Shown: one piece after another, positions 11,601 through 19,117 of the stretch
Layout of the letters: each line of letters opens with the position of its first letter
Position numbering within the stretch: the first letter of the stretch is position 1
From: CAKZNE01 sp040222435
GTDB taxonomy: Bacteria > Bacteroidota > Bacteroidia > Flavobacteriales > Schleiferiaceae
Length of the DNA stretch: 64,000 nucleotides
Assembly (NCBI GenBank): GCA_965212245.1
Contig: OZ243107.1
Span: 1,550,001-1,614,000 of the forward strand
Direction of reading: 5' to 3'
Program-made: the position numbers and the translations under genes
Notes under the pieces: generated by a model
What the model was told of the DNA's origin: nothing
What the model saw: only the letters and a program-made list of their open reading frames with translations
Database searches by the model: none

Positions 11601-12969
11601 GGAGGGAACATTATTACCTGGCTTTAAGCCACAGGCTTCCATTTTAGGTATGGATGATACAAGAGGGTACGCACCCGGCTACCTGTTTACCTTAGGCGAT
11701 CAGGCTGATATTCGTCAACAGGCAGTGGATAATGACTGGTTGGTTACCACGCCTTACCTGAACAATCAATACACCCGTACTTATAATGAAACCATGAATT
11801 TCCGGGTTACGGCAGAACCGGCCAATGATCTCAGGATTGTTTTAACGGCCAATAAATCGGAGTCTTCCAATACCTCAGAGTTTTTCCGCTTTAACCCGGA
11901 CAGAGAAGGAGGCGCAGGCTTTGAAAGTCAAAACAGTTTTACTACGCAGAATTATACCATCAGCTATTACACATTGCCTACCGCATTTGAGTCTGGCAAG
12001 GCTCCTAATTATGATTCTGAAGCCTATACTACCTTCCTGGCCAACCGGGAAGTAGTATCAAGACAATTAGCGGTGCAATATGCCAACAGCGGGAATGCCC
12101 CCGATGGCTACTCACCTGTTTTACGTGATGTGCCGCTGGATTCTTCCAGCTATGGATATCAAAATTATAGTTACGTGTCACAACAGGTTTTGATACCCGC
12201 TTTCCTGGCAGCTTACTCCGGAAAGGATATTAACGGTTTTGGTACCAATCCTAAAAGAAGTATTCCCATCCCGAACTGGCAGTTAACATATGACGGTTTA
12301 AGCAAACTGAACTTTATCAAGAAGTTCTTCAGTAGCATGGTGCTTAGCCACTCATACCGCTCTACCTATACACTGAATAATATTTCAACTAACTTGTTGC
12401 GTCAGCAAAAATTAGAGGAATATCCGGATCGGGCTCCGCTGGATCAAAATGGCGACTTATTGCCGGAAACACAAATTGGAGCGGTGGTGTTGAGCGAGCA
12501 GTTTGCACCTTTCATTGGTTTTAATATGAAGCTTAAGAATAGTATGAGCATAAGGCTGGAGTATAAGAAAAGCCGGAACCTTACCTTGAGCCTCACCAAT
12601 AACCAGCTTACTGAAACCAAAGGTACCGAATGGGTGGTGGGTACGGGTTACATTATAAAAGATGTACGACTGAAATTTATCTCAATGGGCTCGCGGAGAA
12701 CCAACCCTGTTTCTAACCTGGAGCTTAAAGCAGATATTGGTATTCGTGATAATGTGACCATTATCCGTAAAATACTGGAAGACATTAGCCAGCCCACAGC
12801 CGGGCAAAAGGTAATTACCCTTAAGTTTTCGGCCGATTACCAGCTTAGCAAGCGAGTGAACTCCAAAATCTTTTACGACCTTAATTTATCCCGTTTTAAA
12901 ACCTCAAACGCTTATCCTATTACTACTCACCAATTTGGGTTGAGCTTTAGACTTAATCTTGGTCAATAG
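5662..12969 (+). CDS. sprA: Type IX secretion outer membrane translocon SprA
   Basis: This 2435-residue protein has the size and sequence of SprA (Sov in Porphyromonas), the giant beta-barrel that forms the T9SS channel in the outer membrane and is needed for gliding in many Bacteroidota. A signal peptide is near residues 8-27. The N-terminal part has the SprA sequences around IFGSNTIDIRPQGYAQ, ISGAQSLFGVKG and the VEVWVTNT region. The long middle contains repeated WMLDPF/DLSS-type segments. The C-terminus ends in barrel strands (THQFGLSFRLNLGQ). An acidic low-complexity insert (KEEEEEEER, near residue 1950) lies in the later third. The reading frame is intact. It starts on the last base of the ruvA stop. 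T9SS cargo is encoded nearby at 2.6-4.7 kb. Confidence 0.97.
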   Translation: MRKDTLKTFVFLAFIAAVFTLSAFTGGHRIIRVADDPWEQMVADSTEPDSTLPYPFDSEEGGLYLDNPANYKEEVDYDPETGQYIVTQKIGNLEARPPMFMTPEEYRQYVARKQADDYWKSKTQSEEAARAEGRDPGSSLIPQIQVNNETFARIFGSNTIDIRPQGYAQLSFGGRIQNIDNPLIPERNRSTFNFDFDQRIQMNVTGKIGEKLQITTNYDTEATFSFENQMKVEFTGDEDDIIKKIEMGNVSLPLNSSLISGAQSLFGVKGQFQFGKLRLTGVFSEQRSQSSSINVQGGATTTDFEINGDQYEANKHYFLAQYFRDNYERFLSQMPLITSPVQITKVEVWVTNTRSETENTRNIVAFMDLGERDGPGAYRSTSANRPGYDIFGRFFPNRGFPDNRNNALNPEVLEQNLGGVRDISQVNQVLNSAGFEEALEYTELANARKLRPTEFTYDPQLGYISLSSALNQDEVLAVSFQFTAGGRTFQVGEFSTDGVSPPRNLVVKMLKSTILNVNAPMWDLMMKNIYSLNAFQVNREDFRLDILYRDDETGTPIPFLPDGNLSDQLLLRVMELDRLNNNNDPQPDGFFDYVPGITINTQTGRIIFPILEPFGSNLSEKLDTEEAREKYVFQQLYDSTRFKAQNETQLNKYVLKGTFKSSSSSEISLNAFNIPQGSVTVSAGGTQLVENVDYTVDYNLGRVRIINDGILNSGIPIKVDFENNSLFNFQTKTFMGLNAEYEVNQNLNVGATILRLSERPLTQKTNIGDEPISNSIFGFNGTYSKETPFLTRAVDAIPFIETKAKSNVTVQGEYAQLVPGSPRGIEIGGEPTTYLDDFESSQTTIDIRNPRAWQLASVPGGQPDLFPEYNSNDVSYGFNRAKLAWYTVDPLFHGSDSRTPNLFKENPELQSEQYTRAVYIEEVFPKLEFDKSQAPNIAVLDLAFYPEEKGPYNYDVEPSEVSAGIKEDGKLEDPSSRWGGIMRDLSSTNFEEQNIEFIQFWMLDPFLEEGATDGGTLYFNLGSVSEDILKDGKQAIENGKPADGDLSKLDSTLWGYAPRARPPVIAFDNDPASRSIQDVGYDMLNDGEEATYPINSAGETYLNKLEQFFGGQNLTYNVIKSDPSNDNFQYYRDPAFDQSDIRERYKNFNNPDGNSNPTTIDGVSAFATNNPDIEDINGDQTLSKTETYYQYKVEIDSNSLELGKHPYITDIRDANSHELPDNKKVLRSRWIQFKIPIFEPDKKIGPISDFRSIRFIRMYMKGFNSPIILRFARLELIRGEWRRYRFNLDEFGDGLEEDEDDQTLFEVGAVNVEQNASREPVPYVLPPGIDRQVLFGTASSQQQNEQSLSLRVCDLKDGAARAVFRNLDFDMRMYNRLKMFAHAEALENESLGFTGDALRAGDLNLFIRMGSDYNQNYYEYEIPLIPTPFGTTEEDVIWPAENEMDFSLSELKEVKLERDREYRTSGVSITEKYKVRRGKADVSVVGAPNLGNVRTIMIGVRNPKGRDVDNINPVCAEVWVNELRLTEFDQRGGWAANARVAAQLADFANVSISGRTSSVGFGSIDQSVNERQKEEIYAYDLQSSFQLGMFFPKDAGLRIPMYFGVSEEWKNPQFNPLDPDIEFDDALNNLETEEERQELREIAQDYTRRKSINFTNVRKERTGKKAQKIPQVYDVENFSASYSFNEVFRRNVNTKTDIRRDYTGSLNYTYQIQPKPVEPFKKVKFLQSDYLALVRDFNFYWYPRNFTAIGTMNRSYNILQARNIDLGSDIQLPVTYNKSFTFNRQYSLLYDITKALKVDFNARMNTRIDELEGRPDSTENKELIWRNLADFGRPTNYHQTLNVNWQVPVNKLPYFEFANVSARYTGDYDWAANSLRAQEGPDSLNYGNTIQNSMQIQLNNTFNLVALYNKFPYLRRVNQGAKKRPNPRRSALREAGRSRTENSPKEEEEEEERTTLQKILDGTVKTMMMVKNASANFSKTEGTLLPGFKPQASILGMDDTRGYAPGYLFTLGDQADIRQQAVDNDWLVTTPYLNNQYTRTYNETMNFRVTAEPANDLRIVLTANKSESSNTSEFFRFNPDREGGAGFESQNSFTTQNYTISYYTLPTAFESGKAPNYDSEAYTTFLANREVVSRQLAVQYANSGNAPDGYSPVLRDVPLDSSSYGYQNYSYVSQQVLIPAFLAAYSGKDINGFGTNPKRSIPIPNWQLTYDGLSKLNFIKKFFSSMVLSHSYRSTYTLNNISTNLLRQQKLEEYPDRAPLDQNGDLLPETQIGAVVLSEQFAPFIGFNMKLKNSMSIRLEYKKSRNLTLSLTNNQLTETKGTEWVVGTGYIIKDVRLKFISMGSRRTNPVSNLELKADIGIRDNVTIIRKILEDISQPTAGQKVITLKFSADYQLSKRVNSKIFYDLNLSRFKTSNAYPITTHQFGLSFRLNLGQ

Positions 12970-12971
12970 GC

Positions 12972-13003
12972 TTGTGTCTTTTAGGCAAATAAGATTACAT
13001 TTG
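12972..13003 (+). promoter_or_regulatory. Promoter of gcvH
   Basis: TTG (12972-12974), 21 bp, then TACATTTG (12996-13003) is an exact Bacteroidota-type promoter. The gcvH start follows 20 bp later. Confidence 0.65.
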
Positions 13004-13023
13004 CGCGAAATAATTTAGATCAA

Positions 13024-13404
13024 ATGAATTTTCCGGAAGAACTTAAATACACCAAAGATCATGAGTGGGTTCGCATAGAGGGAGACACTGCATGGGTAGG
13101 CATTACTGATTTTGCGCAATCAGAATTGGGAGATATAGTTTTTGTGGAAATTGATACCGAAGGAGAGGAGTTGGATATTGAAGAAGTTTTCGGGTCAGTT
13201 GAAGCTGTAAAAACCGTGTCCGATCTGTTTATGCCACTTTCGGGTGAAATTATTGAATTGAATTCTAAGATCGAAGAATCACCCGAACTCGTAAACACCG
13301 ACCCTTATGGGGAAGGATGGATGATTAAAATGAGAATCACAGACACCTCTCAGCTGGATGCGCTCTTAAGTAAAGAAGCCTATACCGAAGTTATTGGGGT
13401 CTAA
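13024..13404 (+). CDS. gcvH: Glycine cleavage system H protein
   Basis: This 126-residue lipoyl carrier protein shuttles the methylamine group between the P, T and L proteins of glycine cleavage in the cytoplasm. The lipoylation site is Lys63 in GSVEAVKTVSDL, and the N-terminal KYTKDHEWV is typical of the family. The length is normal. It has its own promoter upstream and overlaps the next gene by 11 bases, so the VanZ-like protein is probably co-translated. Confidence 0.96.
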   Translation: MNFPEELKYTKDHEWVRIEGDTAWVGITDFAQSELGDIVFVEIDTEGEELDIEEVFGSVEAVKTVSDLFMPLSGEIIELNSKIEESPELVNTDPYGEGWMIKMRITDTSQLDALLSKEAYTEVIGV

Positions 13405-13786
13405 GCAAATTAAAATACGCATACTATATTTTGCCCCTGCTCTGTGTTGGGGCTTTTTTATTTTAATGGCCAGCGTTCTGCCGGGTTCCAATATCCCATC
13501 CGTTTTTTATGGCATGGATGACAAGTTCATTCATATCTCCATTTATTTTGTAATCTATATCCTAATATATTTAGGTTTTATCCGTTATCAATTTGTGAAC
13601 CCCATACCCCGGGAAGTGGCGTGGTTCATTGTAATAAGCTGTGCATCATTTGGCGGTGTGCTGGAGTTGGTGCAGCATTACATGGTACCCTCACGAACAG
13701 GTGAATGGCTTGACTTTTCAGCCAATACCTGCGGATTAATTTTAGGAGCGCTTCTTATGCGGACCATTCACCGCTTGAAAGCCTGA
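13394..13786 (+). CDS. VanZ-like membrane protein
   Basis: This is a 130-residue protein with about four hydrophobic segments. It has the VanZ-family pattern DDKFIHISIYFVIYILIYLGF near residue 42 and GGVLELVQHYMVPSRTGEWLDFSANTCGLILGAL in the second half, where D, H, E and Q/R residues are conserved. It starts at a TTG inside the gcvH end; no in-frame ATG keeps the first helix whole, so TTG is the best choice. The function of stand-alone VanZ-like proteins is unknown; a role in envelope or surfactant-like stress has been proposed for relatives. Confidence 0.75.
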   Translation: MGSKQIKIRILYFAPALCWGFFILMASVLPGSNIPSVFYGMDDKFIHISIYFVIYILIYLGFIRYQFVNPIPREVAWFIVISCASFGGVLELVQHYMVPSRTGEWLDFSANTCGLILGALLMRTIHRLKA

Positions 13787-13843
13787 CCGGGCAAATGCCC
13801 TTCTGCGTAAACGCGCATTTCTTACATTTTAAACCTATTTAGT

Positions 13844-14581
13844 ATGGACCTGAAGAAAAACCCTAAGGCCAACCTTGAAAGTAAGAGAGGAGTATTCTTT
13901 CTTATCGGATTATCAATGGCCTTGCTGGCGGCTATTACCGTTATTCAATGGAAAAGTGAGCTGTTTATGGAGAGACCTCCGGAGCCAAAAGATGTAGTTT
14001 ACCAGCCGGGGATAGAGATCCCCATTACCGTTCACAAAGTAGCAGAGGTGAAAAAAAGAACCGAAGAAAAAAACACGGCTAATAAAATTAAGATGGTTGA
14101 TAAGATCATCAGGCAGATAATGATCGAGCCGGACCCTATTGATCCTGATCCGGAAGGAGGGGAACCCCTGGATCCAATTGATCCGGAGCCGGATGATGGA
14201 CCATCCGACACCGAAGAGATAGAAACCATTGCGCCCATGATAGTGCAAAAAATGGCATTGCCTATGGCGTGTTCTGGTCTTTCAGATAAAGAAGAGCAAC
14301 AAAAGTGTCTTAACCGGTGGATGAATGAGTATTTGAGAAAAAACATAAAATACCCAAAGGGCGCACGCAGAATGGGTATTGAGGATAAAGTGTTTGTAAG
14401 CTTTGTAATTAATGATAAAGGCGAAATAGAGAACGTGAAGGTCAATAACGGAGAATATGAAGAATTGAACCGTGAAGCGGAACGGGTCATTTCCGAACTT
14501 CCCGTATTTAGTCCGGCCAGCCATTTCGGACGCAAAGTAAAAATGTCAATGGTACAGCCTATCTATTTCAAAGTTCAATAA
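13844..14581 (+). CDS. TonB-family energy transducer (first copy)
   Basis: This 245-residue protein has a short cytoplasmic N-terminus (MDLKKNPKANLESKRG) and one inner-membrane helix (about 17-35). An acidic spacer with DPDPEGG/DPIDPEPDD repeats stands in place of the usual proline stretch. A C-terminal TonB domain (about 160-245) includes IKYPKGARRMGIEDKVFVSFVI and ends in PIYFKVQ. It should pass proton-motive energy from an ExbBD motor to outer membrane receptors. It is a paralogue of the next gene, with the same N-terminal start and a shared pair of cysteines before the TonB domain. No exbBD or receptor gene is in the window. Confidence 0.85.
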   Translation: MDLKKNPKANLESKRGVFFLIGLSMALLAAITVIQWKSELFMERPPEPKDVVYQPGIEIPITVHKVAEVKKRTEEKNTANKIKMVDKIIRQIMIEPDPIDPDPEGGEPLDPIDPEPDDGPSDTEEIETIAPMIVQKMALPMACSGLSDKEEQQKCLNRWMNEYLRKNIKYPKGARRMGIEDKVFVSFVINDKGEIENVKVNNGEYEELNREAERVISELPVFSPASHFGRKVKMSMVQPIYFKVQ

Positions 14582-14606
14582 AGATTGTACTTGCAAGGTT
14601 TTTGTT

Positions 14607-14638
14607 TTGCTATACACATAGGTTTTTAGTTATCTTTA
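14607..14638 (+). promoter_or_regulatory. Promoter of second tonB
   Basis: TTG (14607-14609), 21 bp, then TATCTTTA (14631-14638) is one base off TAnnTTTG. It lies 21 bp before the start codon, so the second tonB can be expressed apart from the first. Confidence 0.5.
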
Positions 14639-14659
14639 ACCCCAGTAAAAGTTTTACAA

Positions 14660-15367
14660 ATGGAAGTCAAGAAAAATCCAAAAAAGGATCTTGAGAATCT
14701 CCGCGGTTTGTTTATTCAGGCGGGTCTCGTTTTTGCTCTGGTAATTACTATTGTGGCTATTGAGTGGAAAACGTATGACCGCTCAGTAACAGATCTGGGT
14801 GAGCTGGACGTTGAGATAGATGATGAGATCATACCTATTACCAATCGTGAATTAGCACCGCCACCCCCTCCGCCACCGCCACCGCCAGAGGTCATTGAAG
14901 TGGTGGAAGATGATGTGGAACTTGAAGAAGAGCTTGAGATACAGTCTACGGAAACGGATGAAACCGAAGAAGTGGAGATAATTGAGATGGAGGAAGAGGT
15001 TTCTGATGAGGTATTGAGTTTTGCCGTGGTGGAATCCGTGCCGGTCTTCCCCGGTTGTGAAGACGCTTCCAATAATGCAGAGCGCCAGGCTTGTTTTCAA
15101 AAAGAAATGCAGCGCTTTGTAGCCAAAAACTATAAATTTCCTGAAATGGCCCGCCAAATGGGTATTCAGGGAAGGGTATACGTTGATTTTGTAATTGAGC
15201 GTAATGGCGGCATCTCTAATGTTACCGTAGTAAGGGGTGTAGACCCTTTGCTGGATGACGAGGCGGTTCGGGTTATTAAAAATCTACCCAAATTTCAACC
15301 GGCCAAACAACGTGGTAAACCAGTGCGTATGCGCTTTACCATGCCTTTTAACCTGAAGTTACAATAA
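14660..15367 (+). CDS. TonB-family energy transducer (second copy)
   Basis: This 235-residue protein has a cytoplasmic tail MEVKKNPKKDLENLRG and an inner-membrane helix (about 17-35). A run of ten prolines (67-76) is followed by a long glutamate-rich segment (about 78-120) and a C-terminal TonB domain ending PFNLKLQ. Two cysteines (in FPGCED and RQACFQ) precede the TonB domain, as in the first copy, and may form a disulfide. The proline/glutamate spacer should cross the periplasm. Its own promoter and a terminator downstream make it a separate unit. Which copy serves which receptor cannot be told here. Confidence 0.9.
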   Translation: MEVKKNPKKDLENLRGLFIQAGLVFALVITIVAIEWKTYDRSVTDLGELDVEIDDEIIPITNRELAPPPPPPPPPPEVIEVVEDDVELEEELEIQSTETDETEEVEIIEMEEEVSDEVLSFAVVESVPVFPGCEDASNNAERQACFQKEMQRFVAKNYKFPEMARQMGIQGRVYVDFVIERNGGISNVTVVRGVDPLLDDEAVRVIKNLPKFQPAKQRGKPVRMRFTMPFNLKLQ

Positions 15368-15383
15368 GAACAATCACATACAT

Positions 15384-15414
15384 AAAACCCGCTTTGCTTC
15401 GCAGGGCGGGTTTT
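15384..15414 (+). terminator. Intrinsic terminator after tonB
   Basis: A 9-bp stem (AAAACCCGC at 15384-15392 with GCGGGTTTT at 15406-15414) has a 13-base loop and lies 17 bp after the tonB stop. Confidence 0.75.
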
Positions 15415-15439
15415 GTTTTGCGCTAACACACACTTTAAA

Positions 15440-16243
15440 ATGAATTTTCCTGAACGTAAAGTACTTCTCCTGGATGCTATCCGGGCTTCGGTAAAAGCCG
15501 GGCATGAAATCCTTAAGATCTATGAAGGAACCATTGAAGTAGAATATAAGAAGGATAATAGTCCGCTTACCGTGGCCGATCAAAAGTCACATGAAACTAT
15601 TTTCAACATATTAGAACCTACGGGCATACCTATCCTCAGTGAAGAGGGAAAAGAGATCAATTACACGGACCGCAATCACTGGAAATTACTGTGGGTGGTG
15701 GACCCGTTGGATGGAACCAAGGAGTTTATCAAGCAAAATGGAGAATTTACAGTAAACGTAGCCCTGGTAGAAGGACAGGATGCTGAAATGGGCGTTATTT
15801 ATGTGCCCGTGCAGGATGTTCTTTACTTCGGATCACCTGAAACCGGTTCCTACAAAGTTGAGAAAGCCTCCGGGCTTGACCTCTCTAACCTGGATGCCAT
15901 TATGGGCAAAGGCAATAAATTACCCGTTTCGTATGACCGTCCTTTTACTATGGTAGGGAGTCGCTCACATATGAATGATGAAACCGCTGAGTTTTTTGCA
16001 GATATCCGCAGGGAGCACCCTGAGGCCGAAGTGATTTCATGCGGAAGTAGTTTAAAAATTTGTATGGTAGCTGAAGGTAAAGCAGATGTGTACCCGCGCT
16101 TTGCGCCTACTATGGAGTGGGATACAGCGGCAGGACACGCTATTGTAAAACAGGCCGGATTCAATATTTTGAAACCTGATACGAATAAACCTTTGCAATA
16201 CAATAAAGAAGATCTTCTGAACCCTTGGTTTATTGTAAAGTAA
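15440..16243 (+). CDS. cysQ: 3'(2'),5'-bisphosphate nucleotidase (CysQ)
   Basis: From the ATG at 15440 the protein has 267 residues; an in-frame TTG at 15413 lies in the terminator region and is less likely. It belongs to the inositol monophosphatase superfamily. The metal-binding motifs are WVVDPLDGTKEF and, near the C-terminus, WDTAAGHAIVKQAG. The CysQ branch removes the 3' phosphate from PAP/PAPS made during sulfate activation. Family placement is firm; the exact substrate is assigned by similarity to CysQ. Confidence 0.88.
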   Translation: MNFPERKVLLLDAIRASVKAGHEILKIYEGTIEVEYKKDNSPLTVADQKSHETIFNILEPTGIPILSEEGKEINYTDRNHWKLLWVVDPLDGTKEFIKQNGEFTVNVALVEGQDAEMGVIYVPVQDVLYFGSPETGSYKVEKASGLDLSNLDAIMGKGNKLPVSYDRPFTMVGSRSHMNDETAEFFADIRREHPEAEVISCGSSLKICMVAEGKADVYPRFAPTMEWDTAAGHAIVKQAGFNILKPDTNKPLQYNKEDLLNPWFIVK

Positions 16244-16266
16244 ACAGGTAATTAGAATCATTCTTT

Positions 16267-16297
16267 TTGGACTACGAAAGTTTCAGTTGTAGTTTTG
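16267..16297 (+). promoter_or_regulatory. Promoter of the cytochrome oxidase assembly operon
   Basis: TTG (16267-16269), 20 bp, then TAGTTTTG (16290-16297) matches TAnnTTTG exactly. The element overlaps the most upstream possible TTG start of the heme O synthase gene, which argues for a later start. Confidence 0.5.
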
Positions 16298-17218
16298 CAG
16301 CCGAAAAGTGAACCGTTGGAAAAGATCAGGGAATTAGAGGCTGAAAAGAGCGTTTTTACGATCAAGTGGAACGCAGTACTGGCACTTACCAAGGCACGCC
16401 TCAATATCAGTGTGGTGTATTCTGCCATTGCGGGTTATCTGCTGGGGGCCGAAACATACTCATCCATACACCTTATACTATTATCTTTAGGTGGCTACCT
16501 GGTTGTGGGAGCCGCCAATGGCTTTAATCAGGTTATAGAGCGTGACCGCGATGCATTGATGGAGCGCACTAAAAACCGGCCCATCCCTACCGGCAGACTT
16601 ACTGCAATGGAAGCCATGATAGCCTGCACCCTTATGGCCTTTGCAGGCATGTGGATGCTGTATCTTATAAATCCGCTTACGGCCGGTTTTGGAGCTTTTG
16701 CCTTGTTCATGTATGTTTTGGTGTATACACCTTTAAAAGCAAAAGGTCCCATTGCCGTTTTTATTGGTGCTTTTCCGGGGGCTATTCCGGCTTTATTAGG
16801 TTGGGTGGCTGCTACCAATGATTTTGATATTGAGCCAGGTACTCTTTTTGCCCTGCAGTTTTTATGGCAATTTGCACACTTTTGGGCTATTGGCTGGATT
16901 GCGGATGAAGATTATAAAAAAGCCGGTTACAGTTTATTACCTTCAGGTAAAAGAGATGGCCGCACGGCTTTTCAAATATTGATCTATACCATTTTTGTAA
17001 TACCGGTTTCCATTCTTCCCTTTTTTGGAATTACAGGCGCACTTAGCCTGGGATGGGGCGCTATGGTACTGGTGTTGTTAATGGGGGTTTTCTTCCTGTT
17101 CAAAGCGGTACGTCTGTACCGTACTCAGGAAGTGTCAGACGCCAGGAAACTAATGATTGCCAGCATTATATACCTGCCCGTAGTTCAGTTGATCTACGTT
17201 TTGGATAAATTTATTTAG
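16295..17218 (+). CDS. ctaB: Protoheme IX farnesyltransferase (heme O synthase)
   Basis: This is a UbiA-family polytopic enzyme that attaches a farnesyl group to heme B to make heme O for the terminal oxidase. The longest frame is 307 residues from TTG at 16295. Because a promoter element covers that codon, the TTG at 16316 (300 residues) is an alternative. The prenyl-diphosphate binding motif is NGFNQVIERDRDALMERT, and a second conserved stretch is FLWQFAHFWAIGWIADEDYKKAG. About eight or nine membrane helices are visible. It leads an operon with two subunit III genes, subunit IV, SCO and DUF420, which supports the assignment. Confidence 0.93.
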   Translation: MQPKSEPLEKIRELEAEKSVFTIKWNAVLALTKARLNISVVYSAIAGYLLGAETYSSIHLILLSLGGYLVVGAANGFNQVIERDRDALMERTKNRPIPTGRLTAMEAMIACTLMAFAGMWMLYLINPLTAGFGAFALFMYVLVYTPLKAKGPIAVFIGAFPGAIPALLGWVAATNDFDIEPGTLFALQFLWQFAHFWAIGWIADEDYKKAGYSLLPSGKRDGRTAFQILIYTIFVIPVSILPFFGITGALSLGWGAMVLVLLMGVFFLFKAVRLYRTQEVSDARKLMIASIIYLPVVQLIYVLDKFI

Positions 17219-17230
17219 AAGTAAGGTAAA

Positions 17231-17812
17231 TTGGGTAAACTAACACTTGAAGAAAAAAGGAAGGTACGTAAGCCAATGCTCTGGATAGGGATGGCGAGCA
17301 TAGTGATGACCTTTGCCGGCCTTACCAGTGGCTATGTAGTGAGCCGGTCTGCCCTTTTACTGGATAACCGCTGGCTGGAGTTTGCCTTGCCTGCCGCTTT
17401 TTATGTAGCTACAGCGGTTATGCTGCTGAGCAGTTTTTCCATGGTGTGGGCTAAATCAGCTATTAAAAAGGGAAATCTTTCCGGTTTAAAAAAAGCTTTA
17501 GGCATTACCCTTCTTTTAGCTCTGGCTTTTGTTTTTTTACAGCTATATGGTGCCGTGGATATGATAGACCGGGGTTTGTTTTTTACCGGTCCCAAAAGTA
17601 ACTCAGCCGTATCATGGGTATACATCATTGCAGCGCTGCATTGGCTTCACGTGATATCCGGAATTATAGTTTTAATTGTAACCTTGATCAGAGCCCGAAA
17701 GGGGGCGTATACCTCTGCAGACCATTACGGTTTGGATATGAGTGCCATTTACTGGCACTTTCTGGACGTGCTGTGGATTTATTTGTTCCTGTTTTTGGCA
17801 TTTATTCGCTAA
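17231..17812 (+). CDS. Cytochrome c oxidase subunit III-like protein (short form)
   Basis: This 193-residue membrane protein has five hydrophobic segments and the subunit III pattern ALHWLHVISGIIVLIVTL and IYWHFLDVLWIYLFLFLAFIR at the end. It starts at TTG, 12 bp after the heme O synthase stop; no good ATG precedes the first helix. Subunit III binds the catalytic core of heme-copper oxidases in the inner membrane. It is followed by a longer subunit III gene; tandem short and long subunit III genes are usual at this locus in Bacteroidota. Confidence 0.85.
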   Translation: MGKLTLEEKRKVRKPMLWIGMASIVMTFAGLTSGYVVSRSALLLDNRWLEFALPAAFYVATAVMLLSSFSMVWAKSAIKKGNLSGLKKALGITLLLALAFVFLQLYGAVDMIDRGLFFTGPKSNSAVSWVYIIAALHWLHVISGIIVLIVTLIRARKGAYTSADHYGLDMSAIYWHFLDVLWIYLFLFLAFIR

Positions 17813-17833
17813 ACTTGCAAAAAAATAAAAAGT

Positions 17834-18748
17834 ATGGCTAACGAAGCTACTTTGCATAAGGATTCACCATTATGGGGCGGAGGCAGACAGCCGCTGGGGG
17901 TGAGTTACGGAAAACAAATGATGTGGTTCTTCCTGCTGTCAGATGCCTTGTCGTTCTCAGGTTTTCTTACGGCTATGGGTCTGTACCGTTTCAAGTATGA
18001 AGAAACATGGCCGGTAGCGGAAAATGTATTTACCCACTTCCCGTTCATGCATGGCGATGCGCCTCTGCTTTTCGTGGCCTTAATGACCTTTATCCTTATC
18101 CTTAGTTCGGTAACCATGGTACTGGCGGTAAATGCCGGACATCATATGAACCGTAAGGGTGTGATTTTATGGATGGGTCTTACTATTATTGGTGGTTTTA
18201 TGTTCCTGGGTTCTCAGGCCTGGGAGTGGTATCACTTTATTTCCGGTGATAAGGGCGCTATGAAAATGGAAGACAGTACCATCCTTTACTTTAGCGATAT
18301 GGAGGGTAAAATAGTTACCCTGCATGAACTGGTGGATGGCACACCCGGTGCGCATGGGGAACATTATTATTTTACCACTGAACAAGTACGTGAAGCCTTT
18401 GCGGCCAACGGTGAAGTAACCTTGCGCAACCCCGGAAAAACAGAAGAAACTTATAGCCGTGAGGAAGCTTTGGCTATGATGTCTAACGCAGAAGTAGTAC
18501 AGGGCGCCAGCCTTACAGAAAATGAATATGGCCATGTGTTGTTTGCTGATTTCTTCTTCTTTGTAACCGGTTTCCACGGTACACACGTGCTTTCAGGAGT
18601 TATTCTGAACATCATCATATTCATTAATGTAATTATGGGCACGTATGATAAGCGCGGCCATTATGAAATGATTGAAAAAGTGGGCTTGTACTGGCACTTT
18701 GTAGACCTTGTATGGGTATTTGTATTTACATTCTTCTATCTCGTTTAA
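17834..18748 (+). CDS. Cytochrome c oxidase subunit III (long form)
   Basis: This 304-residue protein has the subunit III fold split by a hydrophilic insert of roughly 70-80 residues (about 145-225, rich in E, G and charged residues). The N-terminal half has GKQMMWFFLLSDALSFSGF. The C-terminal half has FFFVTGFHGTHVLSG and YWHFVDLVWVFVFTFFYLV, with the conserved histidines and glutamates. It lies 21 bp after the short form and 21 bp before subunit IV. The insert probably faces one side of the membrane; its role is unknown. Confidence 0.9.
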   Translation: MANEATLHKDSPLWGGGRQPLGVSYGKQMMWFFLLSDALSFSGFLTAMGLYRFKYEETWPVAENVFTHFPFMHGDAPLLFVALMTFILILSSVTMVLAVNAGHHMNRKGVILWMGLTIIGGFMFLGSQAWEWYHFISGDKGAMKMEDSTILYFSDMEGKIVTLHELVDGTPGAHGEHYYFTTEQVREAFAANGEVTLRNPGKTEETYSREEALAMMSNAEVVQGASLTENEYGHVLFADFFFFVTGFHGTHVLSGVILNIIIFINVIMGTYDKRGHYEMIEKVGLYWHFVDLVWVFVFTFFYLV

Positions 18749-18769
18749 TTCAAGAAAAAAATTCAGACC

Positions 18770-19117
18770 ATGTCTAATCACCCTAAATTACCAAGCGAGC
18801 ATCACGAGAGTCCCGAAGGAACCTGGTGGATCTGGAAAGTATTTATCATCCTGTTGGTGGTTACCACCGTTGAGGTGGTATTGGGTATCATCAAACCGGC
18901 TCCTCTTATGACGCAGTTGCTGGGTACCTCCATTTTGAATATTATTTTTATTGTGCTTACTCTTTTAAAGGCCTTTTATATTGTAGCCGAGTTTATGCAC
19001 TTGAAATATGAGCGCAGCAACTTCATCTGGACCATTACACTCCCCATGGTGATACTGATACCCTACCTTACCTTTATAGTGCTTACGGAAGGAGGATACA
19101 TGAACGTATTTGAGTAA
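18770..19117 (+). CDS. Cytochrome c oxidase subunit IV family protein
   Basis: This 115-residue protein has three membrane helices and the family sequence FYIVAEFMHLKYERSNFIWTI. Bacterial subunit IV proteins are small helical additions to heme-copper oxidases. The stop overlaps the start of the SCO gene (TAATG), giving tight coupling. Confidence 0.88.
   Translation: MSNHPKLPSEHHESPEGTWWIWKVFIILLVVTTVEVVLGIIKPAPLMTQLLGTSILNIIFIVLTLLKAFYIVAEFMHLKYERSNFIWTITLPMVILIPYLTFIVLTEGGYMNVFE

Noticed and set aside
14716..15072. Serine- and glycine-rich antisense frame
   Set aside because: It is the mirror of the proline and glutamate spacer of the second TonB protein.
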